Assembly: GCA_947490345.1 (NCBI GenBank)
Contig: CANLGL010000017.1
Coordinates: forward strand, 24,887-88,886
DNA from: Deltaproteobacteria bacterium
GTDB taxonomy: Bacteria; Myxococcota_A; UBA796; SXON01
Direction: 5' to 3'
Length of the DNA: 64,000 bases
The position numbers were made by a program, and so were the translations under genes. How positions within the stretch are numbered: the stretch's first letter is position 1; each line of letters starts with the position of its first letter. Of this stretch, positions 17,537 to 27,532 are shown in pieces. The notes under the pieces were generated by a model, which made no database searches, was not told where the DNA came from, and saw nothing but the letters and a program-made list of their open reading frames with translations.

Positions 17537-19411
17537 ATGCCGGGGATCGGGCGGGACATCACCGTCAACACCAGCGAGGCGCCCACCGTCGAGGTGACGC
17601 TGATGCCGCCGAACTCGCCGTTTGCAGCGACGATCGGGCGGATCGCGCTCGAGCTCGGCGCCGTCCTCGTGCGTCCGGATTGCGTGATGTCCCCCGAGAT
17701 CGCGGTGCGGATCGTCGTCGTCGATCTCACGCGCATCACGACGCCAGCCCGCTTGAACAACCGGTGCATCGTCATCTCGGACGATGCGGGCTTCACGGCG
17801 TGGGACGTGATCCCCCCCGACGAGGTCTCGGCGCGGCTGCCACGTGCCCTTCGCAACCTCGTGGACATCGAGATCCTCCGCACGCGCGCCGAGGGTGAGC
17901 GGGAGACGATCGCGGTGCTCAACCAGATCGGGTACGCGCTGTCCGCCATCACCGATCGCACCCGCCTTCTGGACGAGCTGCTCACCCACAGCCGCCGGGC
18001 GTTGCGCGCCGACGGCGCCAGCATCTACCTCATCGACGAAAGTGCGGCGGGTTCAGATGCGACGCTTGGCGGGGCGCGTGTCGGGCGAACCATCCGTTTC
18101 TCAGCCGCCCAGAACGACACCGTGCCCTTCTTCCCGCCGCGCGCCGTCCTCCCGGTGGACGACTCCAGCCTGGTCGGCTTTGTCGCCAACCGCGCCTTGC
18201 CGATGAACATCCCCGACATTCGGGCGCTCCCCAAGGAGGTGCCGTACCGCCCCTCCGGCGCATTCGACCGCGCCACCGGCTACCAGACCCGCTCGGTCAT
18301 GCTGGTGCCGCTGATGGACCGCGACGGGCGCGTCATCGGCGTCCTGCTCTTCGTCAATCACAAGCCAGTGTCGGGCATCCCGCTGGCGACCTTCGATCGG
18401 GTCAGCGCGTTCTCCGACCGACACCTCGCCCTGGCCCGGTCGGTTGCCTCACAAGCCGCCGTGGCGCTCGAGAACTACCGGCTCTATCGGGAAATCACCA
18501 CCCTGTTCGACGGCTTCGTCGAGGCGTCGGTCACGGCGATCGAGGCGCGGGATCCCTCCACGGGGGGGCATTCGCATCGTGTGGCGCAGTTGACCGAATT
18601 GCTCGCGCGCGACGTCAGCGACAGCACCGAAAAGTCCTTCGCCCATGTGCGCTTCACCGCGCGCGAGCTGACCGAGCTGCATTACGCCGCCATGCTGCAC
18701 GACTTCGGTAAGGTCGGCGTGCGCGAAGAAGTGCTGCTCAAAGCGGCGCGCCTGTACCCTTGGGAGCTGGCCCAGATCGAACAACGGTTCCGCGTCGCGT
18801 CGCTGCAAGCGCAGCTCGAAGCGATCAAGGAGCACTCGCCTCCGGACATGCTTCCGGGCCGCCTTTCGCAGCTCCAAGAGGACCTCACGCTGGTGCGGAG
18901 GCTCAATCGCCTCGGCCGCGTCGGCGATCCCGAAGGGGTGGCGATCCGAGCGGTGGCCGAGCGATGGCGCTTGAGCGACGCCGAGCCGGTGCTCCACGCG
19001 CGTGAGGTGCGGCGGCTGTGCATTCCACACGGCACGCTCGACCCGGAAGAGCGGCTGGAGATCGAGCGGCACGTCGAGCACACCTACCGCTTCCTGCGCG
19101 TCATTCCCTGGACACGCGAGCTTCGCAACGTGCCGACGCTCGCCTATGCCCATCATGAAAAACTTGATGGCACCGGCTACCCCCGGCGGCTCCGCGGCGA
19201 GGCAATCCCGTACGGCGCCCGGCTGATGACCATTGCGGACATCTTCGACGCGTTGACGGCCGGTGATCGTCCGTACAAGGGCGCGATGTCGCCCGAGAAG
19301 GCGATCACCATCCTCCGCACGGAAGCCAGCGCTGGCAAGGTGATGTCCGAGGCGGTCGAACTGCTCAACACGCGGCGTTTGTGGACGCAGATCGTGGAGC
19401 CGGGGAGCTGA
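17537..19411 (+). CDS. GAF/HD-GYP domain c-di-GMP phosphodiesterase
   Basis: A 624-residue signalling protein. Residues 1-115 form an N-terminal domain of receiver-like length, without a clear phosphorylation Asp pattern. A helix (115-140) leads into a GAF sensor domain (about 140-315). The HD-GYP domain begins near 325: the metal-binding motif is LHDFGKVGV (387-395) and the signature is HHEKLDGTGYP (539-549), both intact. HD-GYP enzymes hydrolyse cyclic di-GMP to pGpG or GMP. The spacing between HD and GYP is enlarged by an insert of about 80 residues (400-490, helical, ELAQIEQRFR onward), not found in standard domains. No membrane segment is seen, so it acts in the cytosol. The gene is monocistronic. 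Confidence 0.88.
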   Translation: MPGIGRDITVNTSEAPTVEVTLMPPNSPFAATIGRIALELGAVLVRPDCVMSPEIAVRIVVVDLTRITTPARLNNRCIVISDDAGFTAWDVIPPDEVSARLPRALRNLVDIEILRTRAEGERETIAVLNQIGYALSAITDRTRLLDELLTHSRRALRADGASIYLIDESAAGSDATLGGARVGRTIRFSAAQNDTVPFFPPRAVLPVDDSSLVGFVANRALPMNIPDIRALPKEVPYRPSGAFDRATGYQTRSVMLVPLMDRDGRVIGVLLFVNHKPVSGIPLATFDRVSAFSDRHLALARSVASQAAVALENYRLYREITTLFDGFVEASVTAIEARDPSTGGHSHRVAQLTELLARDVSDSTEKSFAHVRFTARELTELHYAAMLHDFGKVGVREEVLLKAARLYPWELAQIEQRFRVASLQAQLEAIKEHSPPDMLPGRLSQLQEDLTLVRRLNRLGRVGDPEGVAIRAVAERWRLSDAEPVLHAREVRRLCIPHGTLDPEERLEIERHVEHTYRFLRVIPWTRELRNVPTLAYAHHEKLDGTGYPRRLRGEAIPYGARLMTIADIFDALTAGDRPYKGAMSPEKAITILRTEASAGKVMSEAVELLNTRRLWTQIVEPGS

Positions 19412-19432
19412 TGCCGATCCCAGGGTCGGAAT

Positions 19433-22400
19433 TCAGACGTTGCGTCGGTACTCGCCGCCCACTTCGTACAGGGTGTGGCTGATCTGACCGAGCGAGGCGA
19501 CGCGCACGGTGCGCATCAGCTCCGCGAAGAGGTTGCCCCCGTCGAGCGCGACCTCGGTCAACCGGGCGAGCGCCGCCGGAGCGTCGGCAGCATGTTTCTG
19601 TTGGAAGGCGGCTACGGCATCGATCTGCGCTTGCTTCTCGCCCGTGCTGCTGCGGCGTAGCTCGATGGTCGGCGGCTCCCACGCGTCGCCGAGCGTGGTG
19701 GGATCCTGGAAGGTATTGATGCCGACGATCGGCAGGGTGCCATCGTGCTTCTGTTCTTCGTAGAACAGGGACTCTTCCTGAATCTTGCCCCGCTGATATT
19801 GCGTCTCCATCGCGCCGAGGACTCCGCCGCGGCTGTCGATGCGCTCAAACTCAGCCAGCACGGCCTCCTCGACAAGGTCGGTGAGCTCGTCGACGATGAA
19901 GCTGCCCTGGAGCGGGTTCTCATTGCGCGCCCAGCCCAGCTCCTTGTTGATGATCAGCTGAATCGCCATTGCACGGCGCACGGACTCCTCTGTCGGCGTG
20001 GTGACAGCCTCGTCGTAGGCGTTGGTGTGCAGCGAGTTGCAGTTGTCAAACAACGCCAGAAGCGCCTGGAGGCTGGTGCGGATGTCGTTGAACTGGATTT
20101 CGCGGGCGTGCAGGGACCGGCCGCTGGTCTGGATGTGGTACTTCAGCTTCTGGCTGCGTTCGTCGGCGCCGTAGCGTTCCTTCATCGCGACCGACCAGAT
20201 GCGCCGCGCCACCCGGCCGATGACCGTGTACTCGGGATCGAGGCCATTGCTGAAGAAGAAGCTGAGGTTCGGCGCGAAGTCGTCGATCTTCATCCCGCGC
20301 GCGAGGTAGTACTCGACGAAGGTGAAGCCGTTCGAAAGGGTGAACGCCAACTGGCTGATGGGGTTGGCCCCGGCCTCGGCGATGTGGTAGCCCGAGATGC
20401 TGACACTATAGTAGTTACGAACGTCGTTTTCGACGAAGTAGCTCTGGATGTCGCCCATCATCCGCAGCGCGAACTCGGTAGAGAAGATGCAGGTGTTCTG
20501 GGCCTGATCCTCCTTGAGGATGTCGGCCTGGACCGTCCCGCGCACCGTTCGGAGCACGTGGGCGCAAATCGCGGCGTTCTCCGGGCCATCCGGACTGCGG
20601 CCATGCGTAATGGCGAAGGCGGCGACCTGTTGGTCGATGGCGGTGTTCATGTACATGGCGAGCAGGATCGGCGCCGGCCCGTTGATGGTCATGCTGACAC
20701 TGGTGTTCGCGGCACACAGGTCGAAACCGCCGTACAATATCTTCATGTCGTCGAGGGTGGGCACGCTGACGCCGGACTCCCCGATCTTGCCGTAGATATC
20801 AGGGCGAACGGCAGGGTCCTCGCCGTACAGGGTGACGCTGTCAAACGCAGTGGAGAGCCGATTCGCGGCCTCGCCCTGACACAGGTAGTGGAAGCGGGCG
20901 TTCGTCTTTGCCGGCCCCCCCTCGCCCGCGAACATGCGCTTGGGGTCCTCGTTGGTCCGCTTCAGGGGGAAAACCCCAGCGGTGTAAGGGAAGAAGCCCG
21001 GAAAGTTCTCGAGCATCGACCACTGCACGATGTCGCCGTCATCGGCAAATCGTGGTGTAGCGATGCGTGGCACCTTGAGCCCGCTGAGGGAGAGGCTGAC
21101 CAGCGGCTGCGTGATGTCCTTGCCGCGCACCTGGTAGGTGTAGGTCTCCTGCCGGTAGCGCTGTACCAGCGGGGCGTAGGCAGTCAATGCGGCGTCGGCG
21201 TCGGCGTCGAGCGTGATGGCGTCGCGCTTTTGCAGCAGGGTGGACAGCAGTTCGGGCGCCTCGACGACGGCGCGGATGAGCGCCTGGCGGCGCCGGGCGC
21301 GGCTGGCGTTGTCTTCCGCCCGCCGACGGTAGCCGCGGCAGGTGTCGGTGATCTCGCCGAGGTACCGCTGGCGATCGGGCGGGACGATGCGCCGGCGCGG
21401 CGGGCTGGCGCGGGTGCCGGGGTCGGGAACGTGGCTCGGGTAGGCGCGGCCGGTGTGCTCGGCGACCAGGCCCAGGAGCGCAAGGTACGCGGCGTTGACG
21501 CCGGGGTCGTTGAACTGGGAGGCGATGGTCCCGAAGACGGGCAACGCTTCATCGGGAGTGGCGAAGAGCTCGCCGTTGCGTTTGACCTGCTTGCGTACGT
21601 CCCGCAGCGCATCCTCGCCGCCACGTCGCTCGAACTTGTTGACCACGACCAGGTCCGCGTGGTCGAGCATGTCGATCTTTTCGAGCTGGCTCGGCGCGCC
21701 GAACTCCGGCGTCATCACGTACACGGCGATGTCGGCCAGCTCGACGATGCCAGCGTCGGATTGACCGATGCCGCTGGTTTCAACGAAGATGACATCGACG
21801 CCCGAGGCACGACAGATTTCCACGGCTTCGGCAGTCGCCGCACTCAGCTCACCCTTTTCGCCACGCGTCGCCAGCGAGCGCATGAAGACGCCCTCGCCGT
21901 GGATTGCGTTCATCCGGATCCGGTCTCCAAGCAAGGCGCCGCCGCTCTTCTTGCGGGTGGGATCGATGCTGAGGACAGCAAGGCGGTGGGCGGGGAAGTC
22001 CCTCCGGTAGCGCCGCACCAGCTCATCGCAAAAGCTCGACTTTCCAGCGCCACCCGTACCGGTGATGCCGATCACCGGCGCCGGGTTCTGGAGCGCGAGC
22101 GCGGCGATCTGCGTCGCCGTGTCCCCGGGCAAGCGGTCGTTTTCAGCCAGCGAAATGGCGCGCGCGATGCTGCCGGCGCGCCCGCTTTGGAGTCCCGCCA
22201 GGACCTCATTCCCCACGCCCGGATCGAAATCGGCGCGGCGCATCAGGTCCTCGATCATCCCCACCAGGCCCATGCGGCGGCCATCCTCGGGGCTGTAGAT
22301 CCGCTCTACGCCATACGCGTGGAGCTCACGAATCTCCTCGGGGACGATGACGCCGCCGCCGCCGCCGAAGACCTTGATGTGTCCCGCGCCGAGCTCGCGA

Positions 22401-22657
22401 AACAGATCCACCATGTAGCGGAAGTACTCGTTGTGCCCGCCCTGGTAGGAGCTGACCGCCACCGCCTGGGCGTCCTCCATGATGGCGGCGTCGACAATCT
22501 CGCGGACCGAACGATTGTGCCCGAGGTGGATGACCTCGGCGCCAAGCCCCTGCAAGATGCGCCGCATCACGTTGATCGAGGCATCGTGGCCATCGAATAG
22601 CGATGCCGCGGTCACGATGCGGACCGGGTTCACTGGATGGAAACGTTCGCTCACCAC
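19433..22657 (-). CDS. icmF: Fused isobutyryl-CoA mutase (B12-dependent) with G-protein chaperone
   Basis: A 1074-residue enzyme that interconverts isobutyryl-CoA and n-butyryl-CoA using adenosylcobalamin. The order is typical of IcmF. The B12-binding domain comes first ([20 protein letters not shown], with the His ligand in DGHDAS). The MeaI-type GTPase follows ([18 protein letters not shown]-loop, [10 protein letters not shown]), and then the TIM-barrel mutase domain with [12 protein letters not shown] and [10 protein letters not shown]. Length agrees with known IcmF (about 1085). The start is taken at GTG 22657 ([12 protein letters not shown]), because homologues begin close to the [12 protein letters not shown] motif; GTG 22654 is equally possible. 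It starts 2 bp after the stop of the upstream lipoprotein gene. This is unrelated to the type VI secretion protein also called IcmF. Confidence 0.93.
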   Translation of the reverse strand: MVSERFHPVNPVRIVTAASLFDGHDASINVMRRILQGLGAEVIHLGHNRSVREIVDAAIMEDAQAVAVSSYQGGHNEYFRYMVDLFRELGAGHIKVFGGGGGVIVPEEIRELHAYGVERIYSPEDGRRMGLVGMIEDLMRRADFDPGVGNEVLAGLQSGRAGSIARAISLAENDRLPGDTATQIAALALQNPAPVIGITGTGGAGKSSFCDELVRRYRRDFPAHRLAVLSIDPTRKKSGGALLGDRIRMNAIHGEGVFMRSLATRGEKGELSAATAEAVEICRASGVDVIFVETSGIGQSDAGIVELADIAVYVMTPEFGAPSQLEKIDMLDHADLVVVNKFERRGGEDALRDVRKQVKRNGELFATPDEALPVFGTIASQFNDPGVNAAYLALLGLVAEHTGRAYPSHVPDPGTRASPPRRRIVPPDRQRYLGEITDTCRGYRRRAEDNASRARRRQALIRAVVEAPELLSTLLQKRDAITLDADADAALTAYAPLVQRYRQETYTYQVRGKDITQPLVSLSLSGLKVPRIATPRFADDGDIVQWSMLENFPGFFPYTAGVFPLKRTNEDPKRMFAGEGGPAKTNARFHYLCQGEAANRLSTAFDSVTLYGEDPAVRPDIYGKIGESGVSVPTLDDMKILYGGFDLCAANTSVSMTINGPAPILLAMYMNTAIDQQVAAFAITHGRSPDGPENAAICAHVLRTVRGTVQADILKEDQAQNTCIFSTEFALRMMGDIQSYFVENDVRNYYSVSISGYHIAEAGANPISQLAFTLSNGFTFVEYYLARGMKIDDFAPNLSFFFSNGLDPEYTVIGRVARRIWSVAMKERYGADERSQKLKYHIQTSGRSLHAREIQFNDIRTSLQALLALFDNCNSLHTNAYDEAVTTPTEESVRRAMAIQLIINKELGWARNENPLQGSFIVDELTDLVEEAVLAEFERIDSRGGVLGAMETQYQRGKIQEESLFYEEQKHDGTLPIVGINTFQDPTTLGDAWEPPTIELRRSSTGEKQAQIDAVAAFQQKHAADAPAALARLTEVALDGGNLFAELMRTVRVASLGQISHTLYEVGGEYRRNV

Positions 22658-22659
22658 GG

Positions 22660-23853
22660 CTACGCGGGCGGCTCTTCGCCGGTGTCGGGGATCATCGGCG
22701 GCGGCTGGCACGCCGCCATCGAATAGATTGTGCTGCCGATGTCGACGGCAGTGCCCGAGACACCGGTGGTCATGTCGTAGGGAAGGACCGACGTTCCCTC
22801 GCCCGACCACAGGTTCGGCGGACCGACCGCGAGCAGGTCGCCGCTGGTGGCGGTGGTGATGGTGCCGATCGAGGTGCCGTCCGCGATGTAGTGGTCGACG
22901 GTCACGATGCCGCCGGCCTTGGTGGCGATCCAGATCGTGCCATCATTCCCGCCGCTGGTCATGCCCACGAAGGTGGCGCCGCTGAGGTCGAGCACGACAC
23001 CGCCGCTGGCGAGGGTGCTGGTGTCGAAGATTTCGAGGGTGGCGCCCGTGCCGCCGTGCGGCTCCAGCGCCATGAGCACCCCAAGCGGCGTCCCGACGCT
23101 GTCCCGACCGGCGTTGCCGCCGGTGACGACCCCGCTGCTGGAGAGCGAGCCGGTTCCGGTGAGGTCGAGCACAGCGACGCCGCTGGCTTCGTACGCCCCG
23201 GAGGTGCGATTCACCCGGGCCAGGACCGCGGACACGCCCGCGGACCCGGTCAGGAAGCCCATCACGTCAGGCTTGCCATCCGCGTCGGCCACGGACGAGA
23301 GGTCGACGCTACCCGCCGCCGCTCCGGCCTCGTCGAAGGCCACGATCGACGCGCTTCCGGTGCCGCCGAACCAGAGGTTCGGCGACTGATAGAAGACCGC
23401 CTGGGGCGCGAACCCGGAGTCCAGCGCCAGGGTCTGGGCTACGGCCTTTTCCCGGGGGTTGATGCCGATCGCAGCGTCACTCATGACCCACGCGTACTTC
23501 CCGGCGCAGCCGAGGGTCGCCGTCGGCGACGCCGTGACCCCGGTGACCACGCTCGCAACCCCCGTGGTGGGGTCGATCAGGTGAACCTCCGCACCACCCG
23601 CGCCGTCATCTGCCAGCACCAGGACGACGGGGGGACCGAAGTACCCGCTCTCCGGGATTGGCGGGTTGTCCGCAGTGTCCCCGGTTTCGGTCCCGGTGTC
23701 GGTGCCCGTGTCCGTGCCAGTGTCGGAGGTGTCGGCGGTGTCGGCGGTGTCGGCAGCGGTGTCAGCCGTGTCCTTTCCGGAGGTGTCCGTTGATTCGCCG
23801 TCACAGGCAAGGACGAGCAGTAGGGGTAGAATCAAGAGCTTGGTGCAGGGCAT
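22660..23853 (-). CDS. Lipoprotein with Asp-Thr linker and propeller-like domain
   Basis: A 397-residue exported lipoprotein. The signal is [17 protein letters not shown] with lipobox VLAC, and the open frame upstream of it is ignored. A linker of Thr-Asp repeats follows (about 22-62). The remaining 330 residues are beta-rich and repetitive, with units such as [20 protein letters not shown] and [20 protein letters not shown], suggesting a beta-propeller of NHL/PQQ-like build. No catalytic motif is seen. The linker matches those of other surface lipoproteins in this window. Its TAG stop is 2 bp from the icmF start, so the two are probably co-transcribed, although a functional link is not obvious. 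Confidence 0.75.
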   Translation of the reverse strand: MPCTKLLILPLLLVLACDGESTDTSGKDTADTAADTADTADTSDTGTDTGTDTGTETGDTADNPPIPESGYFGPPVVLVLADDGAGGAEVHLIDPTTGVASVVTGVTASPTATLGCAGKYAWVMSDAAIGINPREKAVAQTLALDSGFAPQAVFYQSPNLWFGGTGSASIVAFDEAGAAAGSVDLSSVADADGKPDVMGFLTGSAGVSAVLARVNRTSGAYEASGVAVLDLTGTGSLSSSGVVTGGNAGRDSVGTPLGVLMALEPHGGTGATLEIFDTSTLASGGVVLDLSGATFVGMTSGGNDGTIWIATKAGGIVTVDHYIADGTSIGTITTATSGDLLAVGPPNLWSGEGTSVLPYDMTTGVSGTAVDIGSTIYSMAACQPPPMIPDTGEEPPA

Positions 23854-23947
23854 GTCGGTCTCCAGCGGGCAGGACGCTAACCTGGATCTCGACCTGTCCG
23901 CAGTTCGATCCGTCAAGGATGTGCTGGGACTGTCGCAGGCTGGCTCA

Positions 23948-23977
23948 GGGCCGCCATTCGGGGTAAGCCCGCGGCCC
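23948..23977 (+). promoter_or_regulatory. Hairpin upstream of lipA
   Basis: GGGCCGC (23948-23954) and GCGGCCC (23971-23977) are perfect complements with a 16-nt loop, ending just before the GGGAGGG ribosome-binding site of lipA. It may be only GC-rich background. Confidence 0.25.
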
Positions 23978-23987
23978 GGGAGGGTGG

Positions 23988-24881
23988 ATGGTCCAGAGCC
24001 GTCCGGACTGGCTCAAAGTCAAGATGCCTGGCGGCGACCGGTACAACCGGATCAAGGCCCGTGCTCGTGAATTGCGCCTGCACACCGTCTGCGAAGAAGC
24101 CCGCTGCCCGAACGTGGGTGAGTGCTGGGGCGGGGGCACCGCCACGTTCATGGTGCTTGGGGACACCTGTACCCGCGGCTGCCGCTTCTGCGCGGTGATG
24201 ACCGCGCGCAATCCCGCGCCGCCCGACGCGGCCGAGCCGGCGAATCTGGCCGATGCCATCGCAGAGATGGAGCTCGACTTCGTGGTGGTGACCAGCGTCA
24301 ACCGAGACGACCTGCCGGATCAGGGCGCGGGCCACTTCGCGGCGTGCATCACGGCCTCACGGGCGCGCAGCCCACGGACGTTGGTCGAGGTCTTGATCCC
24401 CGATCTGCGCGGTGACACCGCGCTCTTGGACGTGATCCTCGCTGCGCGCCCTGACGTCCTGGCCCACAACGTCGAGACGGTTCCCCGCCTCCAGGCGCCG
24501 GTGCGCGACCCACGCGCCAGCTGGGCGCAGTCGCTCAGCATCCTGGCCCACGCCAAGACGCGCGGCGCCCTCACCAAGACGTCGATCCAGATCGGCCACG
24601 GCGAGTCCGAGGCCGAAGTGCTCGCCGCCATGAAGGAGCTCCGCGCCATCGACGTGGACTTCCTCACCCTCGGCCAGTATCTGAGGCCCACGCCCTCCCA
24701 CCTCGCGGTCACCGAGTTCGTCACGCCCGAGGTCTTCGCCCGCTACGAGGCGGCGGGGCTCGCTCAGGGCTTCCGGTATGTCGCGAGTGGCCCCCTCGTT
24801 CGATCCTCCTACAAGGCCGGTGAATACTTCATGCGCGACTTCATCCGGGCGCGCTCCGCCGCGCCGCAAGGCGAGGCATGA
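23988..24881 (+). CDS. lipA: Lipoyl synthase
   Basis: A 297-residue radical SAM enzyme that inserts two sulfurs into octanoyl-lysine on lipoyl domains. The auxiliary cluster cysteines are C35, C40 and C46 (CEEARC PNVGEC), and the radical SAM cluster is C61, C65, C68 (CTRGCRFC). The C-terminal RSSY supplies the serine ligand to the auxiliary cluster. The N-terminal DWLKVKMPGG and HTVCEEA are classical. One deviation is TKTSIQIGHGESEAEV, where the family usually has TKSG.M.GLGE. The start is ATG 23988 with GGGAGGG upstream. Its stop overlaps the E1-beta-like start, so it heads the operon lipA, E1-beta-like, E2, E1-alpha-like. This placement suggests it serves the E2 encoded there. No lipB is in the window. 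Confidence 0.95.
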   Translation: MVQSRPDWLKVKMPGGDRYNRIKARARELRLHTVCEEARCPNVGECWGGGTATFMVLGDTCTRGCRFCAVMTARNPAPPDAAEPANLADAIAEMELDFVVVTSVNRDDLPDQGAGHFAACITASRARSPRTLVEVLIPDLRGDTALLDVILAARPDVLAHNVETVPRLQAPVRDPRASWAQSLSILAHAKTRGALTKTSIQIGHGESEAEVLAAMKELRAIDVDFLTLGQYLRPTPSHLAVTEFVTPEVFARYEAAGLAQGFRYVASGPLVRSSYKAGEYFMRDFIRARSAAPQGEA

Positions 24882-25678
24882 CGCTCGGGCGCGAGGCGCT
24901 ACGGGCGGCTTTGTCCACCCACGCCGGGACCCCAGCGGGCATCCTCATCGGCGAAGGCGTGGGCGTTGTCGGCTTGTGTGCCGGCTTGGGAGGAAACCAG
25001 CTCCGGACTCCGTTGTCCGAGGCCGGCTCGGTGGGGGTCGCGCTCGGACTGGCGCTGGCTGGGCGGGCGCCGGTCGTCGAGCTCATTGATCTTGCGGGCG
25101 TCAACCGCGCGGCAGAGGCACTCGCCGAGGCGGCCGACCTGGCGCGACGGAGTGGGGGAGCGTTCCGAGCCCCCATCGTGGTGGTCGCCACGCTGCCCGA
25201 CGGGGGGGTGATTCCGACCCTTCCCGAGGGAGTCTCCCTGGCGGTCGCGGGCGTGCCCGAAGACGCGGCTGGCTTACTGACCGCAGCACTGGCAGGTGGG
25301 GGGCCGGTGGTCCTGCTGCTCGCGGAAGCCGCTTTGGACGAGCGCGGGGAGGGCCCGGTCGAACCGCTCGGCGTGCCGATGGTCCGCCGCGCTGGAGCAG
25401 GCAGCACCGTGCTGGCCGAGGGGGCGGGCGTCAGTCTGGCGCTCGCGGTCGCGACCGACGCCGAGGTCATCGACCTGCGCGGTTGCCGAGACCCTGCCCG
25501 ACTCGGAGCGCTCTTCGGCCGGACCGGCCGCGTGGTGCTTTTCGGCCATGGAATCGAGCCCCTGGTGGCCGCGCTGGGCGAGTCCTTCTGGCGCCTCGAA
25601 ACCCGACCCGTCTTCGTCCCCGTCACCGCGGGCGCCGACGCGCTGCGGGCGGCGCTCACCGACTCGTTCTCCCCGTGA
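24878..25678 (+). CDS. Short E1-beta-like subunit of 2-oxoacid dehydrogenase
   Basis: A 266-residue protein with the transketolase pyrimidine-binding fold. The motif LRTPLSEAGSVGVALGLALA (42-61) aligns with the E1-beta signature (TPISE.GF.GAA.G.A), and Glu48 is the residue that would activate thiamine diphosphate. Normal E1-beta proteins have about 325 residues. Here the loop that should carry the active-site His (HSQ-type motif) is replaced by ATLPDGGVIPTLPEG, and the C-terminal domain is reduced. It is coupled to lipA by an ATGA overlap and sits 10 bp before the E2 gene. Catalysis is doubtful; it may be structural or act on another substrate. Recognition as E1-beta-like is good, but the reaction is unknown. 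Confidence 0.75.
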   Translation: MTLGREALRAALSTHAGTPAGILIGEGVGVVGLCAGLGGNQLRTPLSEAGSVGVALGLALAGRAPVVELIDLAGVNRAAEALAEAADLARRSGGAFRAPIVVVATLPDGGVIPTLPEGVSLAVAGVPEDAAGLLTAALAGGGPVVLLLAEAALDERGEGPVEPLGVPMVRRAGAGSTVLAEGAGVSLALAVATDAEVIDLRGCRDPARLGALFGRTGRVVLFGHGIEPLVAALGESFWRLETRPVFVPVTAGADALRAALTDSFSP

Positions 25679-25688
25679 GGAAGCCCTG

Positions 25689-26975
25689 ATGTACGTTTTC
25701 GAGCTGCCGGAGATCGGCGAAGGTGTCGTCGAGGGCGAAATCGTGAGCTGGAAGATCGCCGCCGGAGAGATGGTGGCTGTCGATCAGCCGATCTGCGAGA
25801 TCATGACCGACAAGGCGACGGTGGAGATCAGCTCGCCGAAGTCCGGTCGCGTGGTGAAGTTGCATGGCGTCCCCGGTGATGTCGTCAAGGTCCACAGCGC
25901 GCTCATGCAGCTCGATCTGGCCGGCGGCGGCGCGGCCGTAGCGCCCGTCGTCACCGCTGCGCCTGCGCCGGAGCCCACGCCCGCCGCGAAAGCGCCTCCT
26001 GCGCCGCCCGCCGCCGCCAAAACCGCGGCCGCCCCGCCGGCGGGCATCCACCCTGCCGTGGCCGCCCGCATGCCGCCGCCCCCCCGCCCCGCGGGCGAAA
26101 AAGCTCTCGCCAGCCCCGCGGTCCGCCACGAAGCCAGCTCCCGCGGCGTCGACGTCGACCTGGTACCCGGCTCCGGAAAGGGCGGCCGCGTCACCCGCGA
26201 CGACCTCGCCAGCTTCAACCAAGCCGCGTTGCCGAAGGCGCCGGCCGCGCTCGTCGCGCCCGCCCTGACCCAAGGCGACCAGCGGGTCCGGATCATCGGC
26301 CTCCGCCGCAAGATCAGCGAAAAGATGGTGCACGCCTGGCAGACCGCGCCCCACTTCACCTATGTCGACGAGCTGGACGCCAGCCGGCTGGTCGACCTGC
26401 GCAAGTCCCTGGCCCCCCTGGCCGAAGCGCGCGGGGTCAAGCTCAGCTACCTGCCCTTCGTCATGAAGGCGCTGGTACAGGTCTTTCGGGAGTTCCCAAC
26501 GCTAAACGCAGTGATGGACGAGGCGAATTTCGACCTCATCGTCCGCGGCAACGTCAACATCGGCATCGCTACCGATACCCCGGCCGGCCTGTTCGTCCCG
26601 GTCATCAAAGACGTCCAGGCAAAGTCGCTCTTGCAGCTCGCGGCGGAGATCGCCGATGTCACCCAGCGCACGCGCGAGGGGAAGGCCAAACTCGACGAGC
26701 TCAGCGGTGGCACCTTCACCATCACGTCGGTTGGGAACATCGGCGGGCGCTTCGCCACCCCGATCCTCAATACTCCCGAGGTCGCCATCTTGGGGCTCAA
26801 CCAGATCCACGACCGTCCGGTCGCGGTTGACGGTCAGGTTGTGATCCGGCCGATGATGTACCTGTCGCCAAGCTTCGACCATCGGGTGATCGACGGGGCG
26901 GTCGCCGCCCGCGCCGTCAGCGCGCTCAAGGCGATTCTCGAGAATCCGGCGCGACTCTTCGCGGACATGCTGTGA
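25689..26975 (+). CDS. E2 dihydrolipoyl acyltransferase of 2-oxoacid dehydrogenase
   Basis: A 428-residue E2 core enzyme. One lipoyl domain spans 1-78, with the lipoylated Lys42 in MTDKATVE. A long Ala/Pro linker (80-145) leads to the peripheral subunit-binding domain (about 145-180, ASPAVRHEASSRGVDVDLV), which normally docks E1 or E3. A second linker precedes the catalytic domain (about 200-428), with the active-site His398 and Asp402 in SFDHRVIDG. All hallmarks are intact, unlike the neighbouring E1-like genes. The start is ATG 25689, fixed by MYVFELPEIGEG. The substrate (pyruvate, branched-chain or other 2-oxoacid) cannot be fixed; the single lipoyl domain resembles the branched-chain type. 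No E3 gene is nearby. Confidence 0.92.
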   Translation: MYVFELPEIGEGVVEGEIVSWKIAAGEMVAVDQPICEIMTDKATVEISSPKSGRVVKLHGVPGDVVKVHSALMQLDLAGGGAAVAPVVTAAPAPEPTPAAKAPPAPPAAAKTAAAPPAGIHPAVAARMPPPPRPAGEKALASPAVRHEASSRGVDVDLVPGSGKGGRVTRDDLASFNQAALPKAPAALVAPALTQGDQRVRIIGLRRKISEKMVHAWQTAPHFTYVDELDASRLVDLRKSLAPLAEARGVKLSYLPFVMKALVQVFREFPTLNAVMDEANFDLIVRGNVNIGIATDTPAGLFVPVIKDVQAKSLLQLAAEIADVTQRTREGKAKLDELSGGTFTITSVGNIGGRFATPILNTPEVAILGLNQIHDRPVAVDGQVVIRPMMYLSPSFDHRVIDGAVAARAVSALKAILENPARLFADML

Positions 26976-27532
26976 ACGGCGACAGCCCCACCAGCTTCCG
27001 CACCTGGTGTGAGGCACAGCCTGCGGCCTCCGGCGTACTCGGCGTGGCGGCGTTGGTGGAGGGTGCCGTCGCGGCGGTCCCGAAGCGAGCCTGGCTGTTT
27101 CCGGGGCGTCGTGAGCGAGGCGCGGCGATCCTCCGCGGAGCCGATGCAGAGCGGATCGCAGCGGCGCGGCCCTACAAGGTCGTCCCCCCGGGTGACTCCC
27201 CGTCGGTGCGGGCGCTGACGGCGGTTGGGGTTGCGATCGCCGGGGAACCGGCGGTCTGCTTCCTCGGCACCGGCTCGATGAGCTACGGCAACGTGGCGGA
27301 GGCCATGAACCTCGCCGCGCTGCACAAGGCGCCGGTCGTGTTCGTCGTCTCGTGGTACGCCGAAGCGGGTCCATTCGCGGCACAGTTGGCGGTCTCGCCC
27401 GCCGTTTTTGCCGCGAGCCTGGGACTGGCCACGGCCACCTGCGACGGCGCCAACGCCGAGAGCGTGCGCGCCGCTCTCAAGCAGGTAGGCGCCGGTCCTG
27501 CGGTGGTGGTCGCGACGATGCCGCATGGGTGA
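26972..27532 (+). CDS. Truncated, degenerate E1-alpha-like subunit
   Basis: A 186-residue protein starting at GTG 26972, overlapping the E2 stop. The core FLGTGSMSYGNVAEAMNLAA (98-117) followed by HKAPVVFVVSWYA aligns with the thiamine diphosphate motif of E1-alpha (GDG, about 25 residues, NN). However, the metal-binding Asp is Thr100 (GTG for GDG) and the Asn pair is Ser-Trp (127-128). E1-alpha normally has 330-400 residues, so about half is missing. With these losses it should not bind Mg-thiamine diphosphate in the usual way. It keeps an open frame, tight coupling on both sides and uniform codon use, so it looks maintained and not freshly broken. It overlaps the next gene by 8 bp. Confidence 0.7.
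   Translation: MNGDSPTSFRTWCEAQPAASGVLGVAALVEGAVAAVPKRAWLFPGRRERGAAILRGADAERIAAARPYKVVPPGDSPSVRALTAVGVAIAGEPAVCFLGTGSMSYGNVAEAMNLAALHKAPVVFVVSWYAEAGPFAAQLAVSPAVFAASLGLATATCDGANAESVRAALKQVGAGPAVVVATMPHG

Noticed and set aside
16057..18024. A 655-codon minus-strand frame across three genes
   Set aside because: It spans a HEAT-like gene, a lipoprotein gene and part of the HD-GYP gene, and resembles no protein family.
19745..22600. A 951-codon open frame antisense to icmF
   Set aside because: The opposite strand encodes a complete IcmF with all domains; the antisense product has no recognisable motif and arises from high GC third positions.
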